Positions 37,103 through 46,099 of a stretch of DNA of 64,000 nt are shown here, piece after piece. The stretch is taken from the NCBI RefSeq assembly GCF_000164695.2, contig NC_014643.1:2418001-2482000 (forward strand). Direction: 5' to 3'. The notes below the pieces were generated by a model, which saw nothing but the letters and a program-made list of their open reading frames with translations, was not told where the DNA came from and did no database searches. The position numbers and the translations under genes were made by a program. Origin of the DNA: Rothia dentocariosa ATCC 17931 (lineage in GTDB: Bacteria; Actinomycetota; Actinomycetes; Actinomycetales; Micrococcaceae). How positions within the stretch are numbered: position 1 is the stretch's first letter; every line of letters begins with the position of its first letter.

Positions 37103-37249
37103 ATGTCTCCCTGATGCGCTTGTTATGGTACGCAGATATGCTCCAAATAGGGTGAAGGGCTGTCAAATACCAGCATTCTATTGTACCGGCTGAGGTATTC
37201 GTCCAAATAGAACACTCGTGATTATTTTGTTGTTCTTCTACCGGGTTTA

Positions 37250-38134
37250 CTAGGCTACCTGTGTGTGATCTCCCGAAGACGGTTGACCTGCCACAGGAGG
37301 CGGAACTACCGGCATGAGCGCGTCGTCCGGGAATTCGTGAACTGTACGGTTATACTCCCAGACCCTCCGCAATGCACAGAATTTATACCAGTTCTGTTCA
37401 AGAATCTTTGGATTTGCCTGATGCGGCACCACCTGTGTTTCGCCCAGCGCCACACCCATCAGGATGGGGGCATCACCGTATTTCCAGGGTTCCCAGGTTC
37501 CCGCGACGGGATCTACCAGCGATTCTTCGGCTTTGAGCCCGGCAACCAGTTGCATAACCACCTTGTCGTCAAGGGGTTTAACACGCCCTCGCCGGTCGGT
37601 GCCTTTAGTTTTATAGTCAATAATGCAGATTCGTCCGGCGATCTGGGCGACAAGGTCCAGCGTTCCGGCGTAACCTACGGACTTATTCCAGATAGTAATT
37701 TCTGCGGCGAGTGGTTGAGGGCGAAAAGCGTCCCACCATTCATCGAACCTATCCGCATAGGCTTGTTCGCCGTTGCGGATAAGCTGTTCTCGACATCCTT
37801 CGACGTTGTGTTCCGCTCCCATGGCGCGTAACGCAATATTCTCGGCGTAATTATGTACCCTGTCACCACGCTCAGCCGCAGCATCTCGGTACCGTTCGGA
37901 TGCGGCCGCCGCGTCACGAATAATAGCGTACTTGAGCCCCGAGGATCCGGCAGCACGATAAGCTCTCTGGTCTTCGAGAGCAGCTTTTGCAGCCATATAG
38001 CCGTGCCACCCGCTCATATCGGTAGCGTGCTGACCGATAACGGTTGTGATGGAAGGAACTAGCAGCTCTCCGCCGCGTTTACGGGAGTACATGCGGCCGT
38101 AATCGGTTGGATTTGCTAGTTCTGGTGCTGTCAC
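37250..38134 (-). CDS. RecB-like PD-(D/E)XK nuclease-family protein
   Basis: A 294-residue protein. The open frame runs back through the neighbouring tRNA to 38284, but the GTG at 38134 has AGAAGG six bases upstream and is the believable start. The middle shows a PD-(D/E)XK nuclease core: an early AAEITIW with Glu, GYAGTLDLVAQIAG with Asp, and ICIIDYKTKG with the Asp-x-Lys pair; the following VVMQLVAGL carries the conserved Gln seen in RecB/Cas4 relatives. There is no helicase or Fe-S cysteine cluster, so it is a single-domain nuclease of unknown role, possibly in repair or phage-derived. It lies directly downstream of tRNA-Val(CAC). Confidence 0.75.
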   Translation of the reverse strand: MTAPELANPTDYGRMYSRKRGGELLVPSITTVIGQHATDMSGWHGYMAAKAALEDQRAYRAAGSSGLKYAIIRDAAAASERYRDAAAERGDRVHNYAENIALRAMGAEHNVEGCREQLIRNGEQAYADRFDEWWDAFRPQPLAAEITIWNKSVGYAGTLDLVAQIAGRICIIDYKTKGTDRRGRVKPLDDKVVMQLVAGLKAEESLVDPVAGTWEPWKYGDAPILMGVALGETQVVPHQANPKILEQNWYKFCALRRVWEYNRTVHEFPDDALMPVVPPPVAGQPSSGDHTQVA

Positions 38135-38175
38135 CGAGTACCTTCTTGATCTGCGGATAGTGATTGGGGCTGTAT

Positions 38176-38210
38176 ACAAAAACCCCCGTTGCGGATGTAC
38201 AAACGGGGGA
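38176..38210 (-). terminator. terminator of the Gln-Glu-Val tRNA run
   Basis: On the minus strand CCCCCGTT and AACGGGGG form an 8-base stem followed by TTTTTG, immediately after tRNA-Val(CAC). Confidence 0.85.
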
Positions 38211-38214
38211 CTCG

Positions 38215-38286
38215 TGCGTGATACTGGGTTCGAACCAGTGACCTCTTCGGTGTGAACGAAGCGCGCTACCACTGCGCCAATCACGC
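38215..38286 (-). tRNA. tRNA-Val (anticodon CAC)
   Basis: The acceptor arm pairs GCGTGAT with ATCACGC, the anticodon arm CTTCG/CGAAG closes TTCACAC, giving anticodon CAC, and the T-arm has GGTTCGAACCC. It is 72 bases long with no encoded CCA. Confidence 0.95.
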
Positions 38287-38394
38287 CTACAGATAAACAC
38301 TATACCGAGTGGGGAGATAGCGCGTCAAATATGGGTTGTTGCCCTTGTTTGAGGCGTCAGAAGGGCATTTGGCGTCCCGTTAAAAGGCAACAAA

Positions 38395-38423
38395 AATCCC
38401 CAGATCTCCGTGATCTGAGGATT
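38395..38423 (-). terminator. hairpin between tRNA-Glu and tRNA-Val
   Basis: AATCCCCAGATC and GATCTGAGGATT form a 12-base stem with one mismatch, followed by TTTTTG on the minus strand just past tRNA-Glu. Confidence 0.75.
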
Positions 38424-38433
38424 ATTCCTAGTG

Positions 38434-38506
38434 TGACCCCAACCGGATTTGAACCGGTGTTGCCGCCGTGAGAGGGCGGAGTACTAGGCCGCTATACGAT
38501 GGGGCC
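38434..38506 (-). tRNA. tRNA-Glu (anticodon CTC)
   Basis: The acceptor arm pairs GGCCCCA with TGGGGTC (one G-T pair), the anticodon loop is CTCTCAC within a CCGCC/GGCGG stem, and the T-arm carries GGTTCAAATCC. It is 73 bases with no encoded CCA. Confidence 0.95.
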
Positions 38507-38526
38507 ATAGCATCGAGTGATGCTCG

Positions 38527-38598
38527 CTGGGGTACCAGGACTCGAACCTAGAATGACGGTACCAGAAACCGTTGTGTTGCCAATTACACCATACCCCA
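38527..38598 (-). tRNA. tRNA-Gln (anticodon CTG)
   Basis: The acceptor arm pairs TGGGGTA with TACCCCA, the anticodon loop TTCTGGT sits in ACGGT/ACCGT, and the T-arm has GGTTCGAGTCC. The unusual U1-A72 pair is typical of tRNA-Gln. It is 72 bases with no encoded CCA. Confidence 0.95.
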
Positions 38599-38766
38599 CT
38601 ATTTCATTATGTTGTTCCGGTAAAACCTCAACGATTTTCGCCGCAACGAGTAATAACTATACCGGTGCTTTGTTGCATCATGCAACTTCGTACCTTGAGA
38701 TGGTCGTCACAAAAGTCTGCCCAAAATTTATACCCAGCCTCTAGAACCTCCGAATGCACGCCATTC

Positions 38767-38795
38767 GGTGAAGGCATCCAAGAGATGCCTTCACC
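38767..38795 (-). terminator. hairpin after the YncE-SLH gene
   Basis: GGTGAAGGCATC and GATGCCTTCACC form a perfect 12-base stem with a 5-base loop, 75 bases past the stop codon. No T-run follows. Confidence 0.6.
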
Positions 38796-38870
38796 CGACG
38801 CATACATGTTATTCAAGCGGCAATATAAACTTACCGGCTAAGCAACGATAGTCATCTCACCTGCTATGCG

Positions 38871-40784
38871 CTATTTTGCGGGTTCGGGCGCTGAAACCTT
38901 CACGGAATCAAAATTACCCATGTAACGCATCATATAGGCTGCCATAGCATCGCGCTTGACCGAGTCATGCGGACGGAACGTACTGTCAGGCCAACCGGTG
39001 GAGAGCTTCGAGAACTGGAACCACGAAATTTCCTTGACAAAGGGGCTTCCCGAAACATCCGTAAAGGTTGCTTTCTGCTGAACTTCCGGGGATCCTGCGG
39101 CACGATAGAAGAAGGCCGCCATAGCCTCGCGGTTTATTGAGTCTTCAGGACGGAAGGTACCGTCTTCCCAACCTGTCGTAATACCGGTTGCCTTCAGCCA
39201 CGCAATTTCCTTATAGAAGGGGTGGGTTGTAGGAACATCACTGAAAGGAGATTCCGCGGGTGCCTCAAATTCAGGAGAACCCGCCAGGCGATATAGGTAC
39301 GCTGCCATTGCTCCACGTTCGATGCTCTCCAAGGGATGGAATCCGCCATCGGGGTAACCGGTTGTGATGCTCTTCTCCCCCAGCTTGATGATGTCGTTCT
39401 CAAAGAGGTTGCCAGCAATATCGTTATACGACACGTTGGTCAGGGTCCTGTTATCGCCGCCCGTCAGAGGGGCAGGGTAACCCGCAAAGGTTTCCTGCTG
39501 CGGGGTGATCTGCTTGACCTCTACCTCTGGATTTTCCACTGTCATATTCTCCGGGGTAACCTTCACCTTGGTAATAGAATCAGCAGTTTCTTCTTTGGAA
39601 GTTAGCGTTCCCTGGGCGTAATCCATACCGAAGGGAATGGTCGTATCGGGGGCAAAACCATCCTTATTAGCGATATAAACCTCACCATCAGCACCCAAGG
39701 TAATATCGTTGGCACCCTTAGATGCTGACTGCACTTCTCCAATAAGACGATCAGCGCGACCATCAATCACGCCAACCTTACCGGTAGCAAAATCCGTAAC
39801 GTATACGAGGTCACGATCTTCATCATTGACAAGCGAAAGTGCCTGCTTACCGAAAGGAATAGACTTCTTATATTCTCCAGTCTTGAGGTCATACACAGTC
39901 ACCCCGGAATTACCCTTAGACTCGCCGCTCTGACGGTCATAACTGCCTTGTGCAGAGACGTAGATCTCCTGTTCAGAAATATCAATGGCAATATCGGAAG
40001 GAAGAACATCAACGCCTTCGACATCGGCGTGGGTCTGAATTTCCTGCAAAACCTTAAAAGTGCTCGTGTCAATCACATAGATTTTGCCGGTGGTGCGCTC
40101 GGGAACGTAAAGTTTACCATCATGAATAGTGGTATTCATACTGATATAGCGCTTACCTTCTTCGTCTCCACCCACTTTGATCTTCTCGACCTTATGGGTC
40201 TTCAGATCAATGGCAGATACGAAGTAACGACCCGTCACAAATGCTTTGCCGGAGGCAGCATCCACCTTTACCTCGCGCGGATGCTCGATCCAACTTTCAT
40301 CTCCCTCTTGAGCTCCGTAGTTGGTCCACAAGAGATTGAGATTATTCTGATCGTACACAGACACAGCGTTATCACGAGTATTCGTAACCCAAATGGTGCC
40401 ATTCTCATCGTCAACATCAATACCAAAGGCACCCAAATTCTTATACCCAGCGTTGTATCCGGTACCGGCTCGGGTGATAGGTAAGGTGGCTATTGCTTCT
40501 ATCTGGAGAGTCTTCTCATCCAGACGCGCAATAGTCGATACGGACATATCGCGGTTAGAGCCAGCAATGAAGATTTTGCCGTTCTTTGAATGGCGAATCT
40601 GATACTGCCCTGGAATCCCCTGCACCTGTTGAGCCTGAGCAGCAGTAATCTGCTGCGGGGCAGGAGACTCTACCGCAAAGGACGCGGGCACTGCAAAAGG
40701 TGCCCCCATGAGCGACATCGAAAGTGCCCCAACGGTAGCTGCTTTGAAAGGCTTACGCTGAGCTTTAGTGAGCAAAAGAACCAT
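38871..40784 (-). CDS. secreted YncE-like beta-propeller with C-terminal SLH repeats
   Basis: A 637-residue exported protein. The ATG has GGGAG seven bases upstream. A Sec signal (about 38 residues) is followed by about 330 residues of propeller blades of the YVTN/YncE type (IFIAGSNRDMSVSTIARLDE, GTIWVTNTRDNAVSVYDQ, VYVTDFATGKVGVIDG). The last 190 residues hold three S-layer-homology units with the recurring pattern TGYPDGGFHP, TGWEDGTFRP, TGWPDSTFRP and AMAAYLYR-type helices, which bind cell-wall polymers. E. coli YncE is Fur-repressed, and this gene has an IdeR-type box 57 bases upstream of its start, so iron-dependent expression is likely. The ligand is unknown. Confidence 0.9.
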   Translation of the reverse strand: MVLLLTKAQRKPFKAATVGALSMSLMGAPFAVPASFAVESPAPQQITAAQAQQVQGIPGQYQIRHSKNGKIFIAGSNRDMSVSTIARLDEKTLQIEAIATLPITRAGTGYNAGYKNLGAFGIDVDDENGTIWVTNTRDNAVSVYDQNNLNLLWTNYGAQEGDESWIEHPREVKVDAASGKAFVTGRYFVSAIDLKTHKVEKIKVGGDEEGKRYISMNTTIHDGKLYVPERTTGKIYVIDTSTFKVLQEIQTHADVEGVDVLPSDIAIDISEQEIYVSAQGSYDRQSGESKGNSGVTVYDLKTGEYKKSIPFGKQALSLVNDEDRDLVYVTDFATGKVGVIDGRADRLIGEVQSASKGANDITLGADGEVYIANKDGFAPDTTIPFGMDYAQGTLTSKEETADSITKVKVTPENMTVENPEVEVKQITPQQETFAGYPAPLTGGDNRTLTNVSYNDIAGNLFENDIIKLGEKSITTGYPDGGFHPLESIERGAMAAYLYRLAGSPEFEAPAESPFSDVPTTHPFYKEIAWLKATGITTGWEDGTFRPEDSINREAMAAFFYRAAGSPEVQQKATFTDVSGSPFVKEISWFQFSKLSTGWPDSTFRPHDSVKRDAMAAYMMRYMGNFDSVKVSAPEPAK

Positions 40785-40840
40785 ATAAACTCCCTAAGAG
40801 AATGACGGACACTAAAAATTAGTTACCCTATAGTTAAAAC

Positions 40841-40859
40841 TTAGGGTAGGAGTACCTAA
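40841..40859 (-). promoter_or_regulatory. IdeR/DtxR-type iron box
   Basis: The plus strand reads TTAGGGTAGGAGTACCTAA; on the minus strand TTAGGTACTCCTACCCTAA. It agrees with the palindromic DtxR/IdeR consensus TTAGGTTAGSCTAACCTAA at about 16 of 19 positions (allowing A or T at position 7), with both half-sites good. It lies 57-75 bases before the YncE-SLH start, next to AT-rich promoter-like DNA. Confidence 0.7.
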
Positions 40860-41028
40860 GAAGGTGTACCCCCTATATTCACGTCTTTCCTCCCAAAAAG
40901 CAATAGAAATATCATCTATGACGTTTATTTTCTTAGAGACTTATCGTCATCAAAATCTTGGAGCACGGCAGAATCTCCGAATTTTCACGGAAGATAAACC
41001 AACATTTACGATTCCTTACGACATACAC

Positions 41029-41058
41029 AAAAAGCCCTGAAGATTACTTCAGGGCTTT
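41029..41058 (-). terminator. terminator of tRNA-Gly
   Basis: AAAGCCCTGAAG and CTTCAGGGCTTT form a perfect 12-base stem with a 4-base loop, followed by T on the minus strand. Confidence 0.9.
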
Positions 41059-41063
41059 CGCAG

Positions 41064-41136
<73 letters not shown>

Positions 41137-41389
41137 AATATTCTGTTTTCACAAAATAACGAGCCGGAATCTTTCATTCCGACGCGCTCACAAGTAAATA
41201 CTATACTGTACCGTTTGATGGCCCGCAACTCTTACACGCATAAATCTTTTCTTGACATTCTCCAGCTCACTATTTTCCCCATGTCTACAGCACGCTGACT
41301 AGGGCTTATAGGCATGATAGCAAGCACGTATATTTTCTACATGATGCCCTTTACAGAAGCTTAGAGCACGCCAATACGCTACAGGATGT

Positions 41390-41755
41390 TCACGAGTTTG
41401 AGGATTCCTGCCGACGATGATGCTGATGTCCCAGGTGATGCGCGTGCTCAGCAGAAGACTCAACGGCTGCATCCGCGATGGATTCCGCATGCGAATTACG
41501 TTCGGATCCCGTACCAATCCCAGTGCGGCGTTCCCCTTCGCTGGGCGTTACGCCATCCTCAGTCATCTCATCTACCATGCGGATCAAGAACGACTTCGCA
41601 TAAATAATGCCAAACCCAAAGAGAAGCGCGGCCAGAACCCAAATGACGAAGGTTACCCAGTCCCAGTGACCGCCCAACCAAACCTTTACGCCCATGTAAA
41701 CTGCCAATGCTACGGCAGACATGATGGCGGCGAATGTTACATCGCGTCGAGTCAT
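41390..41755 (-). CDS. small membrane protein with His-rich tail, unknown
   Basis: A 121-residue protein with two membrane helices (IMSAVALAVYMGVKVWL and FVIWVLAALLFGFGIIYA) and a charged cytoplasmic tail ending in a cluster of His (HAHHLGHQHHRR). Its ATG overlaps the stop of the preceding gene by four bases, so the two are co-translated. I do not recognise the family. The His cluster could bind metal but may only be low-complexity sequence. Confidence 0.75.
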   Translation of the reverse strand: MTRRDVTFAAIMSAVALAVYMGVKVWLGGHWDWVTFVIWVLAALLFGFGIIYAKSFLIRMVDEMTEDGVTPSEGERRTGIGTGSERNSHAESIADAAVESSAEHAHHLGHQHHRRQESSNS

Positions 41756-42063
41756 GCTTTATCCTCCTCACCAATTTCCAGCCGCTCTTGGGCGTTTTCT
41801 ATGGGTTTGTCCCCCACCAGGGCTTCGCCTCCCGGCTGGTGGCCGCCTACTTCGCGTTCACGTGCAATCTGTTCATCATCAAACTTAGCTTCATGATACG
41901 CCGCGAAATACGCTAAGGCGCTGGCTAACACAATTATCACAATGGTCCAGATAGATCTCACTGCATCCGCAATAGTGGCAATAAGCAATACAATTGATGC
42001 ATTCGCAAATGCCATCACGGTTCCTTTGCGCAAAGCACGCACGATGTATTTGTTATGGTTCAC
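41752..42063 (-). CDS. small membrane protein, unknown
   Basis: A 103-residue protein with two adjacent membrane helices (ASIVLLIATIADAVRSI and TIVIIVLASALAYFAAY) and an acidic C-terminal tail. The frame is open to 42207, but the GTG at 42063 has GGGAGG five bases before it and the upstream 48 residues look non-coding. It overlaps the next small membrane gene. It may be a partner subunit of that protein; the function is unknown. Confidence 0.7.
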   Translation of the reverse strand: MNHNKYIVRALRKGTVMAFANASIVLLIATIADAVRSIWTIVIIVLASALAYFAAYHEAKFDDEQIAREREVGGHQPGGEALVGDKPIENAQERLEIGEEDKA

Positions 42064-42173
42064 CTTCACCTCCCACGATGCACAACCATATAACCAGCAT
42101 AAGCCGAGAGCCATACATTCCTCTAGCGCACAATGTGTAAGGCTTATATCTGCATCCGACTCTTGCGCGCAGA

Positions 42174-42213
42174 AAAACCCGGTGGCTCGCGCAAACTCGT
42201 GAACCACCGGGTT
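42174..42213 (-). terminator. Rho-independent terminator of gltX
   Basis: AACCCGGTGG and CCACCGGGTT form a perfect 10-base stem followed by TTTTTC on the minus strand, 33 bases past the gltX stop. Confidence 0.88.
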
Positions 42214-42245
42214 ACCCTCAGAAAAGATGCAGCTATGCGTTCGGG

Positions 42246-43760
42246 CTACCCCCCGAGCTCAGCAGCCAAAGCCCGCACACGGTTGAGAGAAGATTCCTTC
42301 CCCAGAATCTCCATGGATTCAAAGAGCGGGGGCGAAATACGCTCACCTGAAACGGCGATACGTACCGGTCCGAATGCCAAACGCGGTTTGATCTCAAGCC
42401 CCTCCACGATAGCGGAGCGCAGGGCAGATTCGATACTTGCCGCATCCCAGACTTCGAGGGCTTCAAGTGCCTCTAAAGCGGCAGCAAGAACCTGAGGTGC
42501 AGATTCTTTAAGCTGTTTACGGGCGTCATCGGCAATCGTGATCTCTTCATCAGCTTTGAAGAGGAATGCAAGAAGCTTCGGGGCTTCACCCAAGAGCTGC
42601 ATACGTTCCTGCACCAAGGGAGCAGCCTCTGTCAGAATCTGCTCTTCATGTGCTGAAAGTTCCTCACCAACAACGCCAGCGGCCTGCAGATAGGGCACCA
42701 GGCGGTTTCGGAAATCGTCCGCCTCCAAACGACGAATATGATCGCCGTTAATAGCCTCTGCCTTCTTGACGTCAAAACGTGCCGGATTGCCTACCACATC
42801 GTGAATGTCGAAGTGCGCCACTAGGTCATCGACTGAGAAAACGTCCTGATCTGCGGATAGTGACCAGCCTAGCAGAGACAGGTAATTCAGCAGACCTTCT
42901 TTAATAAATCCGGCATCGCGCAGCAGGAAGAGATTCGATTCGGGATCGCGCTTCGACAGTTTCTTATTACCCTGCCCCATCACATAGGGAAGATGCCCAA
43001 ACTCGGGGATAAATGTGGTAACGCCCGTATCAATCAGTGCCCGGTACAGTGCAATTTGGCGCGGAGTTGAAGACAATAGATCTTCGCCGCGAAGCACGTG
43101 GGTTACGCCCATCAAAGCATCGTCCACAGGGTTCACGAAAGTATACAGGGGGTCACCGCTAGAACGCACCACAACGTAGTCCGGGACAGACCCGGCTTTG
43201 AAGGTAATCTCACCACGTACAAGGTCGTTGAACGTAATATCCTCATCGGGCATACGCAAACGCCATACGGGTTTACGGCCTTCGGCGCGGAAAGCCTCTT
43301 TCTGCTCGTCACTCAGGTGACGATCATAGTTATCGTAGCCGAGCTGAGGATCCTGCCCCGCTGCTTTACGGCGTTCCCGCACCTCATCGGGGGTCGAGAA
43401 ATCCTCATAGACATACCCGCCCTCAATGAGCTTCTCGAAAACCTTCTGGTAAATGTCCTCACGTTTGCGTTCAGACTGACGATACGGTTCATGGGGGCCG
43501 CCTACGCCCACACCTTCGTCCCAGTTAATGCCCAGCCAGTGCAGACTGTCGAGCACTTGGTTGAACGATTCTTCCGAATCGCGTGCCGCATCGGTATCCT
43601 CAATACGGAAAATGAGCTTACCGCCGGTATGGCGCGCATAAGCCCAGTTAAACAGGGCTGTACGTACCATGCCCACATGCGGAGTTCCGGTCGGTGAAGG
43701 GCAAAAACGTACGCGAGTTTCGCGTGAATCGTGCAGATCGGGACCGGGATATTCGGTCAT
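42246..43760 (-). CDS. gltX: glutamyl-tRNA synthetase
   Basis: Charges tRNA-Glu (and often tRNA-Gln in organisms with the amidotransferase route) with glutamate. The 504-residue class I enzyme has the HIGH-type motif [10 protein letters not shown], the family segment [12 protein letters not shown] and the KMSKS-type loop KLSKRDP. AGGAG lies 11 bases before the ATG. The C-terminal anticodon-binding domain is complete. Confidence 0.97.
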   Translation of the reverse strand: MTEYPGPDLHDSRETRVRFCPSPTGTPHVGMVRTALFNWAYARHTGGKLIFRIEDTDAARDSEESFNQVLDSLHWLGINWDEGVGVGGPHEPYRQSERKREDIYQKVFEKLIEGGYVYEDFSTPDEVRERRKAAGQDPQLGYDNYDRHLSDEQKEAFRAEGRKPVWRLRMPDEDITFNDLVRGEITFKAGSVPDYVVVRSSGDPLYTFVNPVDDALMGVTHVLRGEDLLSSTPRQIALYRALIDTGVTTFIPEFGHLPYVMGQGNKKLSKRDPESNLFLLRDAGFIKEGLLNYLSLLGWSLSADQDVFSVDDLVAHFDIHDVVGNPARFDVKKAEAINGDHIRRLEADDFRNRLVPYLQAAGVVGEELSAHEEQILTEAAPLVQERMQLLGEAPKLLAFLFKADEEITIADDARKQLKESAPQVLAAALEALEALEVWDAASIESALRSAIVEGLEIKPRLAFGPVRIAVSGERISPPLFESMEILGKESSLNRVRALAAELGG

Positions 43761-43860
43761 AGTAGGTTTTCTCCTGAACTTATGTATCTCAAAATCATGC
43801 TGCTGTGCGGCCTATAGCGCTGAGGAATCTATGTTTAGCACTCTCAGCCTAAACTAGGCT

Positions 43861-44637
43861 CTAACTGCGGATGCGGGTTACCAGGGCCCCAATGCCTTCG
43901 ACCTCAACCTCGACCTCATGACCATCACGAAGGACGCTGATACCCGCCGGGGTTCCGGTCAAGATAATATCTCCGGGAAGAAGGGTAAAGATCTCGGATG
44001 CTGCGGACACGAGCTCCGCCACCGAGTAGTGCATATCAGAGGTGTTGCCTTCCTGCACCACGTCACCATCAACCCAGCTCGTGATATTCAGCGAGTCGGT
44101 ATCAAGCTCCGTTTCGATCCAGGGCCCCAGTGGGGTTGAGCCGTCAAAGCTTTTCGCACGAGTCCACTGTGTGTCCGTCTCCATCACGTCACGTGCCGTC
44201 AGATCGTTGGCTACAGTGTATCCAAAAACAACCTCATGCACACGTTCCAGCGGAACCGACTTTGCAATACGACCGATGATAACCGCCAGTTCGCCTTCAA
44301 CGCTGACCGCTTCGGAATACTCGGGGAGAGTCACTGGATCACCAGGGCCGACCACCGTCGTATTTGGCTTGATGAAGAACTGCGGGGCGGCAGGAGCCGG
44401 AGTACCCGCCCAATTAGCAAGAGCACCAATCACCTTGGAGCGTGGAATGATGGGGGCAAGCAAGCGAACATCCTCAAGCTGATAAGTCTTCGAGGTGGTT
44501 TCAACACCGGAGTAAAACGGATCGCCCGCGAGAACATGCAAAACTTCGCTGCCGTCCCCTCCTTCAACCACACCATAATGAAGATCGTTATCTACGGTAA
44601 ATCGTGCAATACGCATACCTTCTAGAGTACCAGTCAT
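43861..44637 (-). CDS. fumarylacetoacetate hydrolase-family protein
   Basis: A 258-residue FAH-fold enzyme. The ATG at 44637 has GAGAGGGG five bases upstream; a second ATG at 44616 has poor spacing. Motifs are SVEGELAVIIGRIA with metal-binding Glu residues, GYTVANDLTARDVM, the KSFDGSTPLGPWI loop and GDIILTGTPAGI. Members act as acylpyruvase, 2-hydroxyhepta-2,4-diene-1,7-dioate isomerase or oxaloacetate decarboxylase; the sequence alone does not choose between them. It lies between gltX and ilvE without catabolic neighbours, which favours a housekeeping acylpyruvase or oxaloacetate role. Confidence 0.9.
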   Translation of the reverse strand: MTGTLEGMRIARFTVDNDLHYGVVEGGDGSEVLHVLAGDPFYSGVETTSKTYQLEDVRLLAPIIPRSKVIGALANWAGTPAPAAPQFFIKPNTTVVGPGDPVTLPEYSEAVSVEGELAVIIGRIAKSVPLERVHEVVFGYTVANDLTARDVMETDTQWTRAKSFDGSTPLGPWIETELDTDSLNITSWVDGDVVQEGNTSDMHYSVAELVSAASEIFTLLPGDIILTGTPAGISVLRDGHEVEVEVEGIGALVTRIRS

Positions 44638-44662
44638 TCACACCCCTCTCGATACGCAAAAA

Positions 44663-44706
44663 GTGACTTTCCGATTGAAAAGTAGAGCTTATCGTCGGAA
44701 AGTCAC
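44663..44706 (-). terminator. Rho-independent terminator of ilvE
   Basis: GTGACTTTCCGA and TCGGAAAGTCAC form a perfect 12-base stem with a 20-base loop, followed by TTTTTG on the minus strand. Confidence 0.85.
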
Positions 44707-44752
44707 TCTCTGCACGTTTCACGGATGCGCCCGGCGCAGTAACCGGGGGTTA

Positions 44753-45850
44753 TTAGACGAGGCGGGTCATCCAGCCATGACGGTCCTCTACTGTACCGGT
44801 CTGAATACCCACGAGCTCTTCACGCAGGCTCTTGGAAATCTCGCCAAATCCTTCGGAAGCCGCAGGAATCTCAAAATCAGTAGCCTTGAGCTTTCCAATA
44901 GGGGCAATAACCGCTGCGGTACCGCAGGCACACACCTCTGTAATATCGCCAGAAGCCACACCGTCACGCCACTCGCTGAGGGTGATGGGGCGTTCCTCAA
45001 CGGTCATTCCGCGATCCTTCGCCAGCTGCAAAATCGAGGAACGGGTAACGCCCTCTAGAATAGTTCCGGTAAGTTCGGGGGTTACCAACTTATTCTCTTT
45101 ACCGTAGATGAAGAATACGTTCATGCCGCCCAGCTCTTCAAGAGCATCGTTACGGTGCGGGTCTTTGAAGATCACCTGTTTACAGCCGTTTTCTTCACCT
45201 TCAAGTTGGGCGATCATGGCGGCAGCATAGTTACCGCCGCATTTTGCGGTGCCAGTACCGCCTTCACCAGCGCGAGCATACTTCGTGGACAGCCAGATGT
45301 CCACCGGCTCGGGGGTACCGAAGTAGTTGCCAGCAGGCGACCCAATCACGTGATACTCCACGTGACGAGCAGGGCGAACCCCCAGATATGCCTCGGTCGC
45401 AATCATAAACGGACGGAAGTAAAACGCCTCTCCCTCACCGCTGGGAACCCATTTTTCGTCTGCCTGTACCAGCTGCTTCAGGGACTCGATAAAGGTCTCT
45501 TCGGGCAGCTGAGGCAGTGCCATACGATGCGCCGAGCGGTTCAGGCGCGCCGCGTTCTTCTCAGGTCGGAATGTCCACACTGACCCATCCGAATGACGGT
45601 AGCCTTTAATACCCTCGAAGATTTCCTGGCCATAGTGAAAAACCGCAGCGGCGGGATCTAAACTGAGCGGACCGTAGGCGTGCACCCGCGCATTCGACCA
45701 TTCACCGCCGGTTTTATAATCACCGTTCCAGTCGATGCTGACCATATGATCCGTAAAATAGTCGCCAAATCCGGGGTCGGCAAGAATCTCGGCTCGGCGT
45801 TCGTCACTCGCGGGGGCGGGGTTCTTTTCACGGCTAAATTCAAGTGCCAT
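44753..45850 (-). CDS. ilvE: branched-chain amino acid aminotransferase
   Basis: PLP enzyme of 365 residues exchanging amino groups between glutamate and the keto acids of Leu, Ile and Val. It is the longer class IV form common in Actinobacteria. Visible blocks are FHYGQEIFEGIKGYRH, FYFRPFMIATEAYLGVRPA, the PLP-lysine region GTAKCGGNYAAAMIAQ, and ELGGMNVFFIYG. It follows leuB with a 249-base gap, and ilvC lies at the right edge of the window. Confidence 0.96.
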   Translation of the reverse strand: MALEFSREKNPAPASDERRAEILADPGFGDYFTDHMVSIDWNGDYKTGGEWSNARVHAYGPLSLDPAAAVFHYGQEIFEGIKGYRHSDGSVWTFRPEKNAARLNRSAHRMALPQLPEETFIESLKQLVQADEKWVPSGEGEAFYFRPFMIATEAYLGVRPARHVEYHVIGSPAGNYFGTPEPVDIWLSTKYARAGEGGTGTAKCGGNYAAAMIAQLEGEENGCKQVIFKDPHRNDALEELGGMNVFFIYGKENKLVTPELTGTILEGVTRSSILQLAKDRGMTVEERPITLSEWRDGVASGDITEVCACGTAAVIAPIGKLKATDFEIPAASEGFGEISKSLREELVGIQTGTVEDRHGWMTRLV

Positions 45851-46099
45851 GGTGTAATCCTATTCTGTCAATTCTCTCTGCCAATAGCATCGGCGGCGCG
45901 AACCTCAAGGTGGGAGGCAGAAGCGGCATCGCTTACGAAGCTCATCAGTGCGGCTTGTGACCACGCCAGCGGACGACGGGGCGGATGTGCCCGTTGCACA
46001 TGTTTTAGAGTACCTGATGAATAGGCACAACGCACACGCAACCCACCGCCGCCCATATCGTGAAAATCGAAGGCGGGGCGTAAGCTGCCTCAGCCTTAA

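Noticed and set aside
38135..38284. N-terminal extension of the PD-(D/E)XK gene
   Set aside because: The extra 50 codons run through tRNA-Val(CAC) and its terminator, and a GTG with a good Shine-Dalgarno lies at 38134.
45868..46056. Minus-strand frame of 62 codons between leuB and ilvE
   Set aside because: No ribosome site or family. It is not rich in Leu, Ile or Val codons as an attenuator peptide would be.
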